Part shown: positions 7,204 through 16,744 of the stretch, piece after piece
Layout of the letters: the number at the start of each line of letters is the position of its first letter
Numbering within the stretch: position 1 is the stretch's first letter
Assembly (NCBI GenBank): GCA_945948515.1
Contig: CAMFBH010000005.1
Span: 1 to 64,000 of the forward strand
Reading direction: 5' to 3'
Source: an uncultured Clostridia bacterium
GTDB lineage: Bacteria; Bacillota; Clostridia; Oscillospirales; Acutalibacteraceae
DNA: 64,000 nucleotides
Program-made: the position numbers and the translations under genes
The notes under the pieces: generated by a model
The model's input: the letters and a program-made list of their open reading frames with translations, nothing else
What the model was told of the DNA's origin: nothing
The model's database searches: none

Positions 7204-9333
7204 CTATTTATTTGTGTTTTTATCAAGAATTGAAACAATAACGCTCATATCATCGCAGTGCTTCGGATCGGTGCAGCGCAGAGCGTTGTTAAGAATATAA
7301 TCTGCAATTTCTTTAGGAGAATTGTGGTCGCAGAAGCGAAGTATTGAATTGAGCCATTCCTCTCCGAGATCACATATTCCGTCGCTTAGCATTATAACCT
7401 TGTCTCCGACCGATAAAACCGCTGTTCGTTTTGCAAATTCAACACCGCGTAGTATTCCTGCCGCCATTGAAGTGAGTTCAACCTTGGTTATACCCTTTTC
7501 CTTAATAATATAGCTTGCCGCCGCGCCTGCCTTGTAGAATTCCGTTCTGCCTGTAAAAAGGTCTATTGCGGCAATATCAAGGGTTGCAAGGCTTTCCTCG
7601 TTGCTTTTAACGAGCAGAGCCGAGTTAACAACCTTAAGCGCACAGTCAAATCCGAATCCGGCATAAAGAAGTTTTGAAAGAAGTCCGCTTGCCATTGCAC
7701 CGTCGAGAGCCGCGCGCGAGCCCTTACCCATGCCGTCGCTTAAAATCGTAATAATCCTGCCTTTGCCGTCATTGATAATTTTGACCGTGTCGCCGCACAG
7801 CGCACCTTCGGCTGAATGCTGAGAGAAAGCGGTTGAAATTCTATAATTCGGCTTTTCCGAAAAGCACAGCATTGTTCCGTTACCGAGATTTGTTATAACT
7901 CCTTTTTCAAATTCAACGCCGCATATTCTTTCGGCTTCAAGCCTTATCCTTCCGTCCGAAAGATTAGGATATGAGCTGTCGAGATGAATTTCAACACGGC
8001 ATCTTTTGAACTTGTCCGTTATTACGCAAATGTTTTGAGGGTATATTTCGTAGCTTCCGAGCATTCTTCTGAGCTTTGCACCCGTAATTCCGTCAATAGT
8101 TTCGGCACTGTTGAATTCATCTGCCAAATCAAAAAGCATTCCCGAAAGAGAAACAAATTGGTCTGCGGCAACAAGGCGTATTTGATTTGTTTTTTCATCA
8201 ATAAGCTCTCGGCAAATGTATTCTTCCTTGCTTAATTCGGCTTGTCGCCTTTTTGAATCACGCTTTGAAACGCTCCTTATTTTTTCGCTGACAAGTGAAA
8301 CATTTTCAGAAACATTTAACAGAGCGTTTGAAGCAAACCTCAGTTTAACAACAAGGCTTTGTCTTAGGGAAGAGTCGGTTGCTTCATATTGCTCGCCCTC
8401 AAGAATCTCACAGATTTTGGAATAAACACGGTTTGGAAGAAGAACAAAAATCACCGCACCGCAAACCGCCTCAACAAAGGCCGTTCCGGCTTGTCCCGAA
8501 AAAGAGTTGGCGGCGGCAAAAAAAGCGCTTGTAATAACATAAGCCGCCGTTATTGCAAGAATTCCGAATTGTGAAAAGAGAGCGCAAATCATTGCCGAAA
8601 ATCCGTATGCGCCAACAAGATAGAGTTTGCTTTCTCCGGTTATGCCCATTGCAAAGCCAAGGCCGAGCGCGGCGCATATTCCCCGATATGAGCTTGTGCA
8701 GTAAACGGTGCAGAGAATTAAAAACGATGCAAAAATTTTTATGGGTGATATTCCGAAAATACAAATATCCGAAACGCTCATCAGCAGAATACCAACAGAG
8801 ATAACGAGGCAAACAATATTTGTCATTGGCATTGCATGAAGGCGAAGCTTCTTTTTGGTGCATTCAAGCGCTTTATAAAAGAAAAATGCAACTGCTCCCG
8901 CGAGAATGCTTTCGGCAAATCGAAGAATATAGCTCTCGGCTCCTGAAGAAAGCCTTATTTCAAGAATAAGCCCTGTTGCAAGCGTAGAAAGAGCGGCGGT
9001 TGCCATAGGAAGAAAAGGCTCGCTTTTTTCCTCAAAGGTGTCTATTGCAAACGCACCGAGGCAGGCAATTATTACAGAGGTTATGTATCTGATTGCCGTA
9101 GGAAAATCGCAGAATAAAATATAAGAGAGAGCACAGCCGAGCCCCGAATAAATAAAATTCTTTTTTCTGGAAACGCATATTATAGATATTCCGAAAGGCT
9201 TGCATTCGGAAAGAACATTGCTCCTTGAAAGAAGAAAGCCTCCTATAAAATAAAGAAAAATTTCGCCGAATTTCAGCACTTTTTTAACATTTTCCTCTTT
9301 CATCACCAAAAAATCCTTTGTTTTTAGCTTCAT
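7204..9333 (-). CDS. spoIIE: Stage II sporulation protein E (membrane PP2C phosphatase)
   Basis: SpoIIE dephosphorylates SpoIIAA, which activates sigma-F in the forespore, and helps polar septum assembly. The 709-residue protein has about ten hydrophobic spans within residues 25-305, a central coiled/linker region (about 310-480), and a C-terminal PP2C domain with ILSDGMGKGSRAALDGAMAS, GAAASYIIK, IMLSDGICD and a closing HCDDMSV. It is shorter than the Bacillus protein (about 830 residues) but complete in domain order. ATG 9333 follows AAAGGATG. Its promoter has features of Spo0A activation (separate entry). Presence of this gene implies sporulation capacity. Confidence 0.92.
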   Translation of the reverse strand: MKLKTKDFLVMKEENVKKVLKFGEIFLYFIGGFLLSRSNVLSECKPFGISIICVSRKKNFIYSGLGCALSYILFCDFPTAIRYITSVIIACLGAFAIDTFEEKSEPFLPMATAALSTLATGLILEIRLSSGAESYILRFAESILAGAVAFFFYKALECTKKKLRLHAMPMTNIVCLVISVGILLMSVSDICIFGISPIKIFASFLILCTVYCTSSYRGICAALGLGFAMGITGESKLYLVGAYGFSAMICALFSQFGILAITAAYVITSAFFAAANSFSGQAGTAFVEAVCGAVIFVLLPNRVYSKICEILEGEQYEATDSSLRQSLVVKLRFASNALLNVSENVSLVSEKIRSVSKRDSKRRQAELSKEEYICRELIDEKTNQIRLVAADQFVSLSGMLFDLADEFNSAETIDGITGAKLRRMLGSYEIYPQNICVITDKFKRCRVEIHLDSSYPNLSDGRIRLEAERICGVEFEKGVITNLGNGTMLCFSEKPNYRISTAFSQHSAEGALCGDTVKIINDGKGRIITILSDGMGKGSRAALDGAMASGLLSKLLYAGFGFDCALKVVNSALLVKSNEESLATLDIAAIDLFTGRTEFYKAGAAASYIIKEKGITKVELTSMAAGILRGVEFAKRTAVLSVGDKVIMLSDGICDLGEEWLNSILRFCDHNSPKEIADYILNNALRCTDPKHCDDMSVIVSILDKNTNK

Positions 9334-9363
9334 TAAAAATCATCCTTTTTCGGTGTGAAAACG

Positions 9364-9397
9364 ATTATAATGCATATCAAATAAATTATTTGTCGAT
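9364..9397 (-). promoter_or_regulatory. Spo0A-type sigma-A promoter of spoIIE
   Basis: On the minus strand TCGACA (9396-9391), exactly 21 bp, TATAAT (9369-9364). The opposite strand at the -35 reads TGTCGAT (9391-9397), six of seven bases of the 0A box TGTCGAA. Long spacing with a 0A box over the -35 is the hallmark of Spo0A-P activated promoters such as Bacillus spoIIE and spoIIG. Confidence 0.55.
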
Positions 9398-9409
9398 ATC
9401 AAAGAGAAA

Positions 9410-9439
9410 AATAAAAAGACTTCTGTAAATTTACAGAAG
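9410..9439 (-). terminator. Terminator of the 9451-10131 membrane protein gene
   Basis: A 10-bp perfect palindromic stem (9420-9429 with 9430-9439) followed on the minus strand by TCTTTTTATTTTTC. Confidence 0.7.
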
Positions 9440-9450
9440 CCTAAGACGCT

Positions 9451-10131
9451 TTATTTCTTTTTCTTTTTGTTTCTGAGAACAATCATAAAAATCATTCCGA
9501 TAAGTCCGCCGATTGTGTTCATAATCATATCGGTCATTGTATCAACAAGTCCGTAATAGCCGTACTCTCCGCGGTATTTTGAAAGGTTAACCATAGCTGT
9601 TTCGGCACCTTGCTTTGCAAGCTGGAGGTTAGTGCCGTGCAGAGTGTCCATTGCAAATTCGTAAAATTCCCAACCGACTGCAATGCTGATTGCAAACATT
9701 AGCGAAAATATTGCCGCAAGCGTTGCCGCGCATTTTCCTTTTTTGCGTTGAATAATGCAAGCAAAATCATATCCAAAGGAAGCGCTCACAAATCCCGAAA
9801 GCACATGCATAAAATTATCAAACCACCAGATTTTATCAAACAGTCCGAAATAACTTCCGAAAACAATTCCTATAAATATGATGATATTGAGCATTGTTTG
9901 ACTCAGCGGGGGAACCTCAATAATGAAGCTATTGCTTCCGAAAACCTGAAACATATCCCAAAGATGAGTGAAAATCAGACAGAAAACGGATTCAAAACCC
10001 ATAACAACATCATGTTCAATGAAAAAGGAATATACAGCGCAGATGATTATTGAAATTCTTACTATCATCCAAAAAGCAAACTGCACTTTCGGAACAAGCC
10101 GAATATCGTATTTTCTTAATTTATAATTCAT
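9451..10131 (-). CDS. Polytopic membrane protein, YjdF/DUF2238-like
   Basis: I choose ATG 10131 because AAGGAAG precedes it; an upstream in-frame TTG at 10164 has no ribosome site. The 226-residue product has about six hydrophobic spans. Conserved-looking features are WFDNFMHVLSGF (charged residues at the start of a span) and DTMTDMIMNTIGGLIG near the end, with VGWEFYEF between, a pattern I recognise from DUF2238/YjdF-like membrane proteins. Function is unknown. The tail is a run of lysines. It is monocistronic, with its own terminator. Confidence 0.65.
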   Translation of the reverse strand: MNYKLRKYDIRLVPKVQFAFWMIVRISIIICAVYSFFIEHDVVMGFESVFCLIFTHLWDMFQVFGSNSFIIEVPPLSQTMLNIIIFIGIVFGSYFGLFDKIWWFDNFMHVLSGFVSASFGYDFACIIQRKKGKCAATLAAIFSLMFAISIAVGWEFYEFAMDTLHGTNLQLAKQGAETAMVNLSKYRGEYGYYGLVDTMTDMIMNTIGGLIGMIFMIVLRNKKKKK

Positions 10132-10263
10132 TTTATTCTTCCTTGTTTTTTTAAGTAACAACAATTATAACAAATCGCTTTTTGAATGTAAAGGATAATC
10201 GCTATTTGAATTGTTAACAATTAATTTAATTCTAAACATTCAATAAACATTTTTAATTATCTG

Positions 10264-10291
10264 TTGATTAAAAGAAAATCATTGCTATAAT
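10264..10291 (+). promoter_or_regulatory. Promoter of the acyl-CoA synthetase gene
   Basis: TTGATT (10264-10269), 16 bp, TATAAT (10286-10291) with an upstream TG giving an extended -10. Confidence 0.65.
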
Positions 10292-10333
10292 TATCTGTGG
10301 TATTTGTATTATTGAATTTGAAAGGATGTTTTT

Positions 10334-11980
10334 ATGGCTTACGACACCCACAGAACGATGTATAATGTTTTTGATGCGGCAGTTAAAGAAAGGCAGGATA
10401 AGCCCTGCTTCCATTACTACGGAAATACTCTCAGCTGGCTTGAGGTTAATGATATAGTTAACGAGTGCGCCGCTGCAATGGCTGCAAACGGTGTAAAGGA
10501 AGGAGACAGAGTTGTAATTTGTGCTCCGAATATGCCCCAGTGCATAGCTGCAATATATGCAGTAAACAAGCTGGGCGCTATTGCTTCAATGCTTCATCCT
10601 CTTTCCGTAAAGAGTGAGGCAGAGCACTGTGTAAACCTTGTTGGTGCAAAGTTTGCATTCTGCTTTGATGTTTCTGAAAAGGCTTTCGACGGTATGGATA
10701 TTACTCTTGTTAAATGTCCTACTGCTTATTATTTCCCGAAAACACCTCTTGGATTAATTTATAATCTCGGATATAAGAAAAAAATTAAGGGTAAAACCGC
10801 TCCTGCCAATGTTACTAAGAAGATTGACTGGGCTGATTTCATTAAAGAAGGAAAGCAGTACATAAAAGAAAACGGTGTTCCAGAAACGGCAGGCAAGGCA
10901 GAGGATACTGCTGCAATCATGATGACCGGCGGAACAACAGGAAATCCCAAGGGAGTAATGCTTTCAAACGAAAATGTTAACTGCCTTTCATATCAGCTTT
11001 TTGATGTTATCAACGATGATTTTGATAAGGACCGCGACGGAATGCTTACCGCTCTTCCGGTTTTTCACGGCTTTGGATTTGCTCTTTGCATGCATGTTTC
11101 AATGTGTGCAGGAATTGCACAAACTCTTTTCCCGCAGTTCGATGCAAGAATGTGTTCTCAGGCAATCAAAAAATACGGACTCAACTTTGTATTCGGAGTT
11201 CCGGATTTCTTCGAAAAGGTTTACAATGCCGGTTATCTTAAAGGTGTTGATATGAGCAGAATGAAGCTTATCGGCTCGGGCGGAGATGTTGTTCCTTATT
11301 CTCTCACCGAAAAAATGGATAGACTTCTTAAAGCAAACGGTGCAAAATGCCATTTCGTTTCAGGCTACGGATTAACCGAATGCGTTACAGTTTGTACCTT
11401 TACCGATCCTATGAGGGAGGCTCCTCAGGGCTGCATAGGAATTCCCTGTTACAGAGTTGAGGCAATGACAGTTAAGCCCGGCACAACGCAAGAGGTTAAG
11501 GGAGAAGACGGTGAGCTTTGCATTTATGCTCCAACAATAATGCAGGGATATTACCACGATCCCGATGAAACCGCAAAGGTTCTTGTTGAGCATGATGACG
11601 GCAGAGTTTGGCTTCATACCGGAGATATGTGCTTTATTGATGAAAAAGGCGATATCTACTACCGCCAGAGACTCAAGAGAGTTTATAAAATCAGTGGCTA
11701 TCTTATTTACCCGAGCTTCATAGAGGAATCATTCAGAGTAATGAGCGAAATCTATGACTGCTGTGTTATCGGCAAGGAAGACGGCGGAAAAATAATGCTT
11801 AAGCTTTTTGTTGTTAAAAACAAAAAGTATGCCGATATTCCCGAAGATGAGCTTAAAGATAAAATTATGGCTTTTGCAAATCAGAATCTTTCAAAATGGT
11901 CAATTCCGAGAGAGATTGTGTTTATTAACGAGCTTCCGAGAACAAAAATCGGTAAGGTTGATTTCAAAAAATTATCATAA
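10334..11980 (+). CDS. AMP-binding acyl-CoA synthetase (acyl/aryl-CoA ligase)
   Basis: This ANL-superfamily ligase of 548 residues adenylates a carboxylate and transfers it to CoA (or another thiol). Motifs in order: MMTGGTTGNPKGVMLS (ATP/phosphate loop), LPVFHGFGFAL, SGYGLTECVT (adenine site), WLHTGDMCFIDEKGDIYYRQRLKR (hinge, with D/R), and a C-terminal PRTKIGKVDFKKL with the catalytic lysine of the adenylation half-reaction. The chain-length preference is not readable from sequence; medium/long-chain fatty acids are a reasonable guess. It stands alone between a promoter and a terminator. AAAGGATG precedes the ATG. Confidence 0.85.
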   Translation: MAYDTHRTMYNVFDAAVKERQDKPCFHYYGNTLSWLEVNDIVNECAAAMAANGVKEGDRVVICAPNMPQCIAAIYAVNKLGAIASMLHPLSVKSEAEHCVNLVGAKFAFCFDVSEKAFDGMDITLVKCPTAYYFPKTPLGLIYNLGYKKKIKGKTAPANVTKKIDWADFIKEGKQYIKENGVPETAGKAEDTAAIMMTGGTTGNPKGVMLSNENVNCLSYQLFDVINDDFDKDRDGMLTALPVFHGFGFALCMHVSMCAGIAQTLFPQFDARMCSQAIKKYGLNFVFGVPDFFEKVYNAGYLKGVDMSRMKLIGSGGDVVPYSLTEKMDRLLKANGAKCHFVSGYGLTECVTVCTFTDPMREAPQGCIGIPCYRVEAMTVKPGTTQEVKGEDGELCIYAPTIMQGYYHDPDETAKVLVEHDDGRVWLHTGDMCFIDEKGDIYYRQRLKRVYKISGYLIYPSFIEESFRVMSEIYDCCVIGKEDGGKIMLKLFVVKNKKYADIPEDELKDKIMAFANQNLSKWSIPREIVFINELPRTKIGKVDFKKLS

Positions 11981-11990
11981 AATAAAAAGC

Positions 11991-12031
11991 AAAACCGGCT
12001 TGAATTTTGAATTCAAGCCGGTTTTTTAAAT
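11991..12031. terminator. Terminator after acyl-CoA synthetase, usable from both strands
   Basis: A 16-bp perfect stem (11991-12006 with 12010-12025), 3-nt loop, T run on the plus strand and an A-rich 5' flank for the convergent gene. Confidence 0.88.
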
Positions 12032-12058
12032 TTTTTATTAATCAGAAAAGCTTTAATT

Positions 12059-12670
12059 TCAGTCTGTGAATTTGAGCTCGGCATATTTTGCAATCAGTTC
12101 AACCGTTTCATCAATTCCGAGCCTTGAAACATTAATGTTTAAATCATATGTTTCGCCGCCGCCCCATTTATCAGGTGAATGGAAATTATGAAATTGAGCT
12201 CTTTTTTTATCGTTTTGATTTATTCTGTCCTTGCTCTCCTTTGCGGAAACCCCGTAAAGATTAATAACTCTGTTTAGCCTGTATTCATAATCTGCATGAA
12301 GAAAAACTGTTAAAAGGTTTTCATAATCTTTAAGAATGTAATCTGCACATCTTCCAACAATTATGCAGCTTTCCTTATCGGCAAGCTTTTGAATTGTGCT
12401 GTATTGATAATTAAAAATTTTATCCTGAAGATTTTCCGTATTCGAAAATGCCATGGGAAATCCTTCGGTTGAAAGCGCATAGAGAAAGCTTTTTGTTGGC
12501 TTTTCGTCATAAAACTTAAAGAGCCTTTCGTCTATTCCGCTGTCCTTTGCCGACTGCTTCAGAAGCTCTTTGTCATAATAGGAAATTCCGAGCCGTTTTG
12601 AAAGCTTTTCGGAGATTTCGTGTGCGCCCGCGCCGTATTGTCTTCCGATTGTTATAACATATTTTTTCAT
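12059..12670 (-). CDS. Cytidylate kinase-like family protein
   Basis: This 203-residue protein belongs to the cytidylate-kinase-like family common in Clostridia. The N-terminus ITIGRQYGAGAHEISEKLS replaces the GPxGSGKS P-loop of true CMP kinase with a GRxxGAGxxE loop, and YYDKELL follows, as usual in this group. IIVGRCADYIL (about residue 100) and the basic DRINQNDKKRAQFHNF lid segment support a kinase fold. The substrate is unproven; no true Cmk is in this window. It lies 21 bp downstream of the YoaK gene on the same strand, so an operon is likely. Confidence 0.75.
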   Translation of the reverse strand: MKKYVITIGRQYGAGAHEISEKLSKRLGISYYDKELLKQSAKDSGIDERLFKFYDEKPTKSFLYALSTEGFPMAFSNTENLQDKIFNYQYSTIQKLADKESCIIVGRCADYILKDYENLLTVFLHADYEYRLNRVINLYGVSAKESKDRINQNDKKRAQFHNFHSPDKWGGGETYDLNINVSRLGIDETVELIAKYAELKFTD

Positions 12671-12691
12671 AATTTCACAACCTTTATAGCT

Positions 12692-13393
12692 TTATGAATT
12701 AAAACTCTTTTTCTCATATTTGCTTCTGCTGTCAAACAGAAGTGCAAAAAATGCGGGAATAAGGATTGCACAGCAGAATAAAACCGAGCGCTCTGCCCAT
12801 TGCTTTGAGCATAGGGCTCCCAAAAGCGCGCCGAGCATAAAAAAGCAGTTTATCAAAAGATAGTTGCCGCTTATTTTTAAATGGCTTTTGCTTTTTGTTT
12901 GGAGCGCTTCGTAAAAATGAATAGATGCCTGACGGAGATTGTTTGTACAAAAGGTGGTTGCAAATGTTATTTGATTTGTTTTTCTGAAGGTGTTGTACTG
13001 CATGGCACAGATAAATGAAATCAGAACAGTTGATATCATAAACGGAGCATTTGCAGGAAGAAAAGCAATTCCACCGAGAACAAGAATTTCTATAAAAACA
13101 AAAATAGTGTCCCACTTAACGAGGCTTTTTTCTGTAAGCCTTTTCGGCACGATAACGGTAAGAAGAATACCTATAATATATGCAATCATCGGAATTATGT
13201 GCGAAACGGCCTGCTTAAAATTCCCGTTTGCAAGTGCAATTCCGAGAAGTGCGATATTTCCTGTTTGCGCGTTGCAGAAAACACCGCCCTTTAATAAATA
13301 TGTATATGCTTCAAGAAAGCCTCCCACTATCGCGAGCGTTGTGCAAACATAGGTGGATTCCTGAATAGGAACTTTTCTCTTAGGTAATTTCAT
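12692..13393 (-). CDS. YoaK family (DUF1275) membrane protein
   Basis: A 233-residue protein with about six hydrophobic segments. The N-terminal [23 protein letters not shown] is the diagnostic DUF1275 motif, where a small exporter-like fold places an aromatic/Gly pair before an NxQTGN turn. Function of the family is unknown; transport has been suggested. The tail is strongly basic. It is first of a two-gene unit with the cytidylate-kinase-like gene and divergent from the GH95 gene; GGAG precedes the ATG. Confidence 0.8.
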   Translation of the reverse strand: MKLPKRKVPIQESTYVCTTLAIVGGFLEAYTYLLKGGVFCNAQTGNIALLGIALANGNFKQAVSHIIPMIAYIIGILLTVIVPKRLTEKSLVKWDTIFVFIEILVLGGIAFLPANAPFMISTVLISFICAMQYNTFRKTNQITFATTFCTNNLRQASIHFYEALQTKSKSHLKISGNYLLINCFFMLGALLGALCSKQWAERSVLFCCAILIPAFFALLFDSRSKYEKKSFNS

Positions 13394-13446
13394 TTGTTTA
13401 TCTCCGCAATAAATCTTGATTATATTTTAGCACAAATAAATTTTAG

Positions 13447-13475
13447 TTGCAAACAGTGGATAAATAAAGTAAAAT
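13447..13475 (+). promoter_or_regulatory. Promoter of the GH95-asparaginase pair
   Basis: TTGCAA (13447-13452), 17 bp, TAAAAT (13470-13475), about 30 bp before the chosen GH95 start. Confidence 0.5.
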
Positions 13476-13504
13476 TAAAATATAAAAATATTTGGAGATT
13501 CGTT

Positions 13505-15610
13505 ATGAAAAACACATTGTATTACAATAAAAAAGCAAAGGTTTTTGAGGAGGCGCTTCCTGTCGGAAACGGCAGAGTGGGAGCAATGGTTTACGGAAAC
13601 CTCAAAAAAGAAAAGATTTCCTTGAATGAGGACAGTCTGTGGAGCGGTTATCCAAAGGATAACAATAATAAAGAAGCGCACAATTATCTTTCTGCGCTAA
13701 GAGAAGCAATTTTCAGCGAGGATTTCAAAAAAGCATCCGAAATTGCAAACGGAGATTTTCACGGCCATTGGACCGAATCCTATATGCCTTTCGGAGAGCT
13801 TTCTATCGAGTATTCAAAATCGTCTAAAAGGGGATATTCAAGAACTCTTGATATTTCTAAAGGGATTGCCGTTGTTAGGAATAACGATATATGTGAAACT
13901 GTTTTCTGCTCAAATCCTGCCGGAATGCTTGTTGTCAACATTAAAGCAAGCGATCTCTTTTCGGCAAAGGTAACAATTTCGAGCAAGCTTCAAAGTAAGA
14001 GCTTTTGCAAGGAGGATTCTCTTGTTTTGGAGGGCAGTGCTCCTGAAATTTGCTGGCCCCCGTATTACAATGAGGGGGATTCTATCGTTTACGGAGAAAA
14101 GGGTATGCGTTTTACGGGAGTTATTAAGGTTCTCGGAAATGCTTCATTCGAAAACGGTGCGATTATAATAAAAAATCAAAAAGAGGTAACACTACTTGTT
14201 TCACTTGCAACTTCCTTTGTTGCCTTTAACGAAATGCCGACAACGGACTCATACTCACGCGCAATTAAATATTTTGAAAATGCAAAAAGCTATGAAGGGC
14301 TTTTGGCAGAACATAAAAAGGATTTCTCAGAGCTGTTTGACCGTGTGGAAATTTCTCTCGGAGAGAGCAATGATTTGCCCACAGATAAAAGGCTTAAAAA
14401 GTTTAAAGCAGGGGCAAAGGATAATGATTTAATTGCTCTTTTGTTCCAATACGGCAGGTATCTTACAATCAGCGCATCTCGTGCGGGCACAAATGCAATG
14501 AATCTCCAGGGTATATGGAATGAGCATCTTCGCGCTCCGTGGAGCAGTAACTATACTCTTAATATTAATACCGAAATGAATTATTTCCCGACCGATGCAG
14601 TAAATCTCGGAGAATGTATTGAACCGCTTTTAGCACTTGCAGAAAAGCTTTGCTGTAACGGAAAGGTTACCGCCCGAGATTATTACGGTTGCTCGGGCAC
14701 TTGTGCTCACCACAATTCCGATGTGTGGGGAAACAGCCAGCCGGCAGGAGACCCAAACGGAAAAACAAAATGCGATTCTTTTTCGATTTGGCAGAGCACC
14801 TTGCCTTGGCTTCTCAATCAACTTTATGACCATTACAGATATTTTAAGGATGAGGAGTTTTTATCAAGACTCAAGCCCATGTTTAAAGAGGTTGTTGAAT
14901 TTTATAACGAGTTTCTTGTTGAAAAGGACGGCGAGCTTGTAACATGCCCGTCACTGTCTCCCGAAAACACTTATAAAAAGGAATCTCAAAGAGCGGCGTT
15001 AACATATATGCCGTCAATGGACAGGGAGATACTGTTTGAGTTCTTCTCAAATGCTCGTGAGCTCGGTTATGACACTCCCGAAATTAAGCAGGTAAGACCT
15101 GCTTCGGACGGAAGAATTCCTGAGTGGATAAAGGAATATGAGGAAACGGAAATAGGTCACCGCCATGTAAGTCATCTTTATTGCATATATCCCGGAAAGC
15201 TGCCGTGCTCGGAAGAGTTGAAGCTCGCTGCCAAGCAGTCGCTTTTGAAAAGAGGCTTTGAGGGAACAGGCTGGTCGCTTGGCTGGAAGGTGTGTATTTG
15301 GGCGTCTCTCGGCGACGGTGAAAATGCACTCAGACTGATTAAAAACCAATTAACTCCTATTAAAGCAAGGGGAAGGCTGAAGTTTGCATACTTGAACGGA
15401 GGAGGCTCCTATCCCAATCTTCTTGATGCGCATCCGCCGTTCCAGATTGACGGTAATTTCGGAGTATGTGCCGGAATTGCTCAAATGCTCATAAACGAGG
15501 CTATTCCGAGTGAATGGCAGGAGGGCTATGTAAAAGGTCTTAGAATTTATGATAACAAAACCGTTGATATAGAGTGGAAAAACGGTAAAGTTAATAAAAA
15601 GGTTTATTGA
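13505..15610 (+). CDS. Glycoside hydrolase family 95 (alpha-L-fucosidase/galactosidase type)
   Basis: The 701-residue protein starts at ATG 13505 behind TTGGAG; the open frame extends 37 codons upstream but without a ribosome site. The N-terminal beta domain opens with [16 protein letters not shown] and [11 protein letters not shown], both diagnostic of GH95. The catalytic (alpha/alpha) barrel shows [29 protein letters not shown] with the asparagine pair of the inverting mechanism, SLSPENT with the general acid glutamate, and [13 protein letters not shown] with the late aspartate. There is no signal peptide, so it probably acts on imported oligosaccharides, such as fucosylated mucin or plant glycans. 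Confidence 0.88.
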   Translation: MKNTLYYNKKAKVFEEALPVGNGRVGAMVYGNLKKEKISLNEDSLWSGYPKDNNNKEAHNYLSALREAIFSEDFKKASEIANGDFHGHWTESYMPFGELSIEYSKSSKRGYSRTLDISKGIAVVRNNDICETVFCSNPAGMLVVNIKASDLFSAKVTISSKLQSKSFCKEDSLVLEGSAPEICWPPYYNEGDSIVYGEKGMRFTGVIKVLGNASFENGAIIIKNQKEVTLLVSLATSFVAFNEMPTTDSYSRAIKYFENAKSYEGLLAEHKKDFSELFDRVEISLGESNDLPTDKRLKKFKAGAKDNDLIALLFQYGRYLTISASRAGTNAMNLQGIWNEHLRAPWSSNYTLNINTEMNYFPTDAVNLGECIEPLLALAEKLCCNGKVTARDYYGCSGTCAHHNSDVWGNSQPAGDPNGKTKCDSFSIWQSTLPWLLNQLYDHYRYFKDEEFLSRLKPMFKEVVEFYNEFLVEKDGELVTCPSLSPENTYKKESQRAALTYMPSMDREILFEFFSNARELGYDTPEIKQVRPASDGRIPEWIKEYEETEIGHRHVSHLYCIYPGKLPCSEELKLAAKQSLLKRGFEGTGWSLGWKVCIWASLGDGENALRLIKNQLTPIKARGRLKFAYLNGGGSYPNLLDAHPPFQIDGNFGVCAGIAQMLINEAIPSEWQEGYVKGLRIYDNKTVDIEWKNGKVNKKVY

Positions 15611-15622
15611 TAGGGTGAAGAT

Positions 15623-16456
15623 TTGAAAAAAATTCTTGCAGTAGGGCTCGGAGGAACTATTGCCTGTGAAAGAAAGGGCAGTATTGTTCTTGGAAAAAAT
15701 CCGTTTAAGGTTCTTGAGTATATTAATAATGCCGATGATTATGATTTCACCTGCGTTTCACCGTTTTCCGTGCTTTCGGAGAATATTGGATTTGAGCATT
15801 TAAAAAAGTTAAAGGAGTTTTTTGACTCTCTGTGCTTTGAAGAATATGACGGAGTTGTTGTTCTTCACGGGAGTGATACGCTTAGCTTTACCGCAGCATT
15901 TTTATTTAATCTTTATAATGATAAGAAAATAGTGCTGACTGCATCGGGAAAGCCGTTGGGCGAAGCAGGCTCAAACGGAGCGGAGAATTTTGAGAACGCG
16001 CTTCGGTTTCTTGAGCAGATAAAAAGCGGTGTTTATGTTTCTTATGACGGGATTTATAAGGCAAACGAATTATGCCGTGCAGACGAAAATGATAAATTCA
16101 TTTCTATTGAAAGTATTTCAAAGCCTGTTGAAAATCCTGCTTTAACGGATAAAAAGGTGATTATAATCAACCCTCATCCCGGAATTGATTATTCATCCTT
16201 TTCTCTTTCACGCGTTGATGCTGTTTTGCATACAATGTATCACAGCGCAACTGTACCGAGCGGAGCTTTTGAGTTCTGTGAAATTTGCAAAGGCAAAAAC
16301 ATTCCTTTTTATTTCGTAACATCTAAGAAAAGTGCCGAATATGAAAGCTCGTCATTTTGCGAAAATATTCTTTTCGGAATGACACTTGAAGATGCTTTTT
16401 CAAAAATACTGTTGACAAACGGCGAACTTTTTGATAATATATTAAAAAATAAATAG
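15623..16456 (+). CDS. Asparaginase-family amidohydrolase
   Basis: A 277-residue cytoplasmic protein with a TTG start behind GGGTGAAG, 12 bp after the GH95 stop. GLGGTIA (8-14) carries the nucleophile threonine and VVLHGSDTLSFTAAF the second catalytic Thr-Asp pair of L-asparaginases. It is shorter than the usual 320-340 residues and the region after KIVLTASGKPLGEAGSNG is divergent, so specificity for asparagine is not certain. The C-terminal coding end contains the promoter of the downstream trp T-box leader. Pairing with a glycoside hydrolase might reflect release of Asn from glycan-asparagine, which is speculation. Confidence 0.75.
   Translation: MKKILAVGLGGTIACERKGSIVLGKNPFKVLEYINNADDYDFTCVSPFSVLSENIGFEHLKKLKEFFDSLCFEEYDGVVVLHGSDTLSFTAAFLFNLYNDKKIVLTASGKPLGEAGSNGAENFENALRFLEQIKSGVYVSYDGIYKANELCRADENDKFISIESISKPVENPALTDKKVIIINPHPGIDYSSFSLSRVDAVLHTMYHSATVPSGAFEFCEICKGKNIPFYFVTSKKSAEYESSSFCENILFGMTLEDAFSKILLTNGELFDNILKNK
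16412..16440 (+). promoter_or_regulatory. Promoter of the trp operon, inside the asparaginase gene
   Basis: TTGACA (16412-16417), 17 bp, TAATAT (16435-16440). Both hexamers lie in the last 45 bp of the asparaginase coding sequence; transcription would begin near 16447. Confidence 0.7.
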
Positions 16457-16720
16457 TCAAACCGTTGAAGCGGAGATAAAAATAAATGTTGCACTCACAG
16501 AGAGCCTCGGGTGCTGGGAACGAGGCAGAAAGCAGTTTATTAAATGGACCGCTGAGGGTACGGTCAAAGGCTTTTCAGCCGAGTATTCCGTAACGCAAGG
16601 CCTGCGTAAGTGGTCGGGAGTATGATGGTACTCCGCTAAGTGCACAGTTTTCTGTGAATCAAGGTGGCACCGCGAATAGTTTATTCGTCCTTGGCAATTT
16701 TTATTGCCAAGGATTTTTTT
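16447..16720 (+). promoter_or_regulatory. T-box leader (tryptophan type) controlling trpEGDCFBA
   Basis: The leader contains the AGAGAG element of stem I (16499-16504), a candidate UGG specifier (TGG in AAATGGACC, near 16545), and the T-box AAGGTGGCACCGCG (16661-16674). A terminator follows: 10-bp stem 16689-16698 with 16703-16712, then seven T. Uncharged tRNA-Trp would stabilise the antiterminator and permit transcription. The Trp identity rests on the specifier and on the downstream genes. Confidence 0.9.
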
Positions 16721-16744
16721 ATGCTTAAAAAAGGGGGAATGAAA

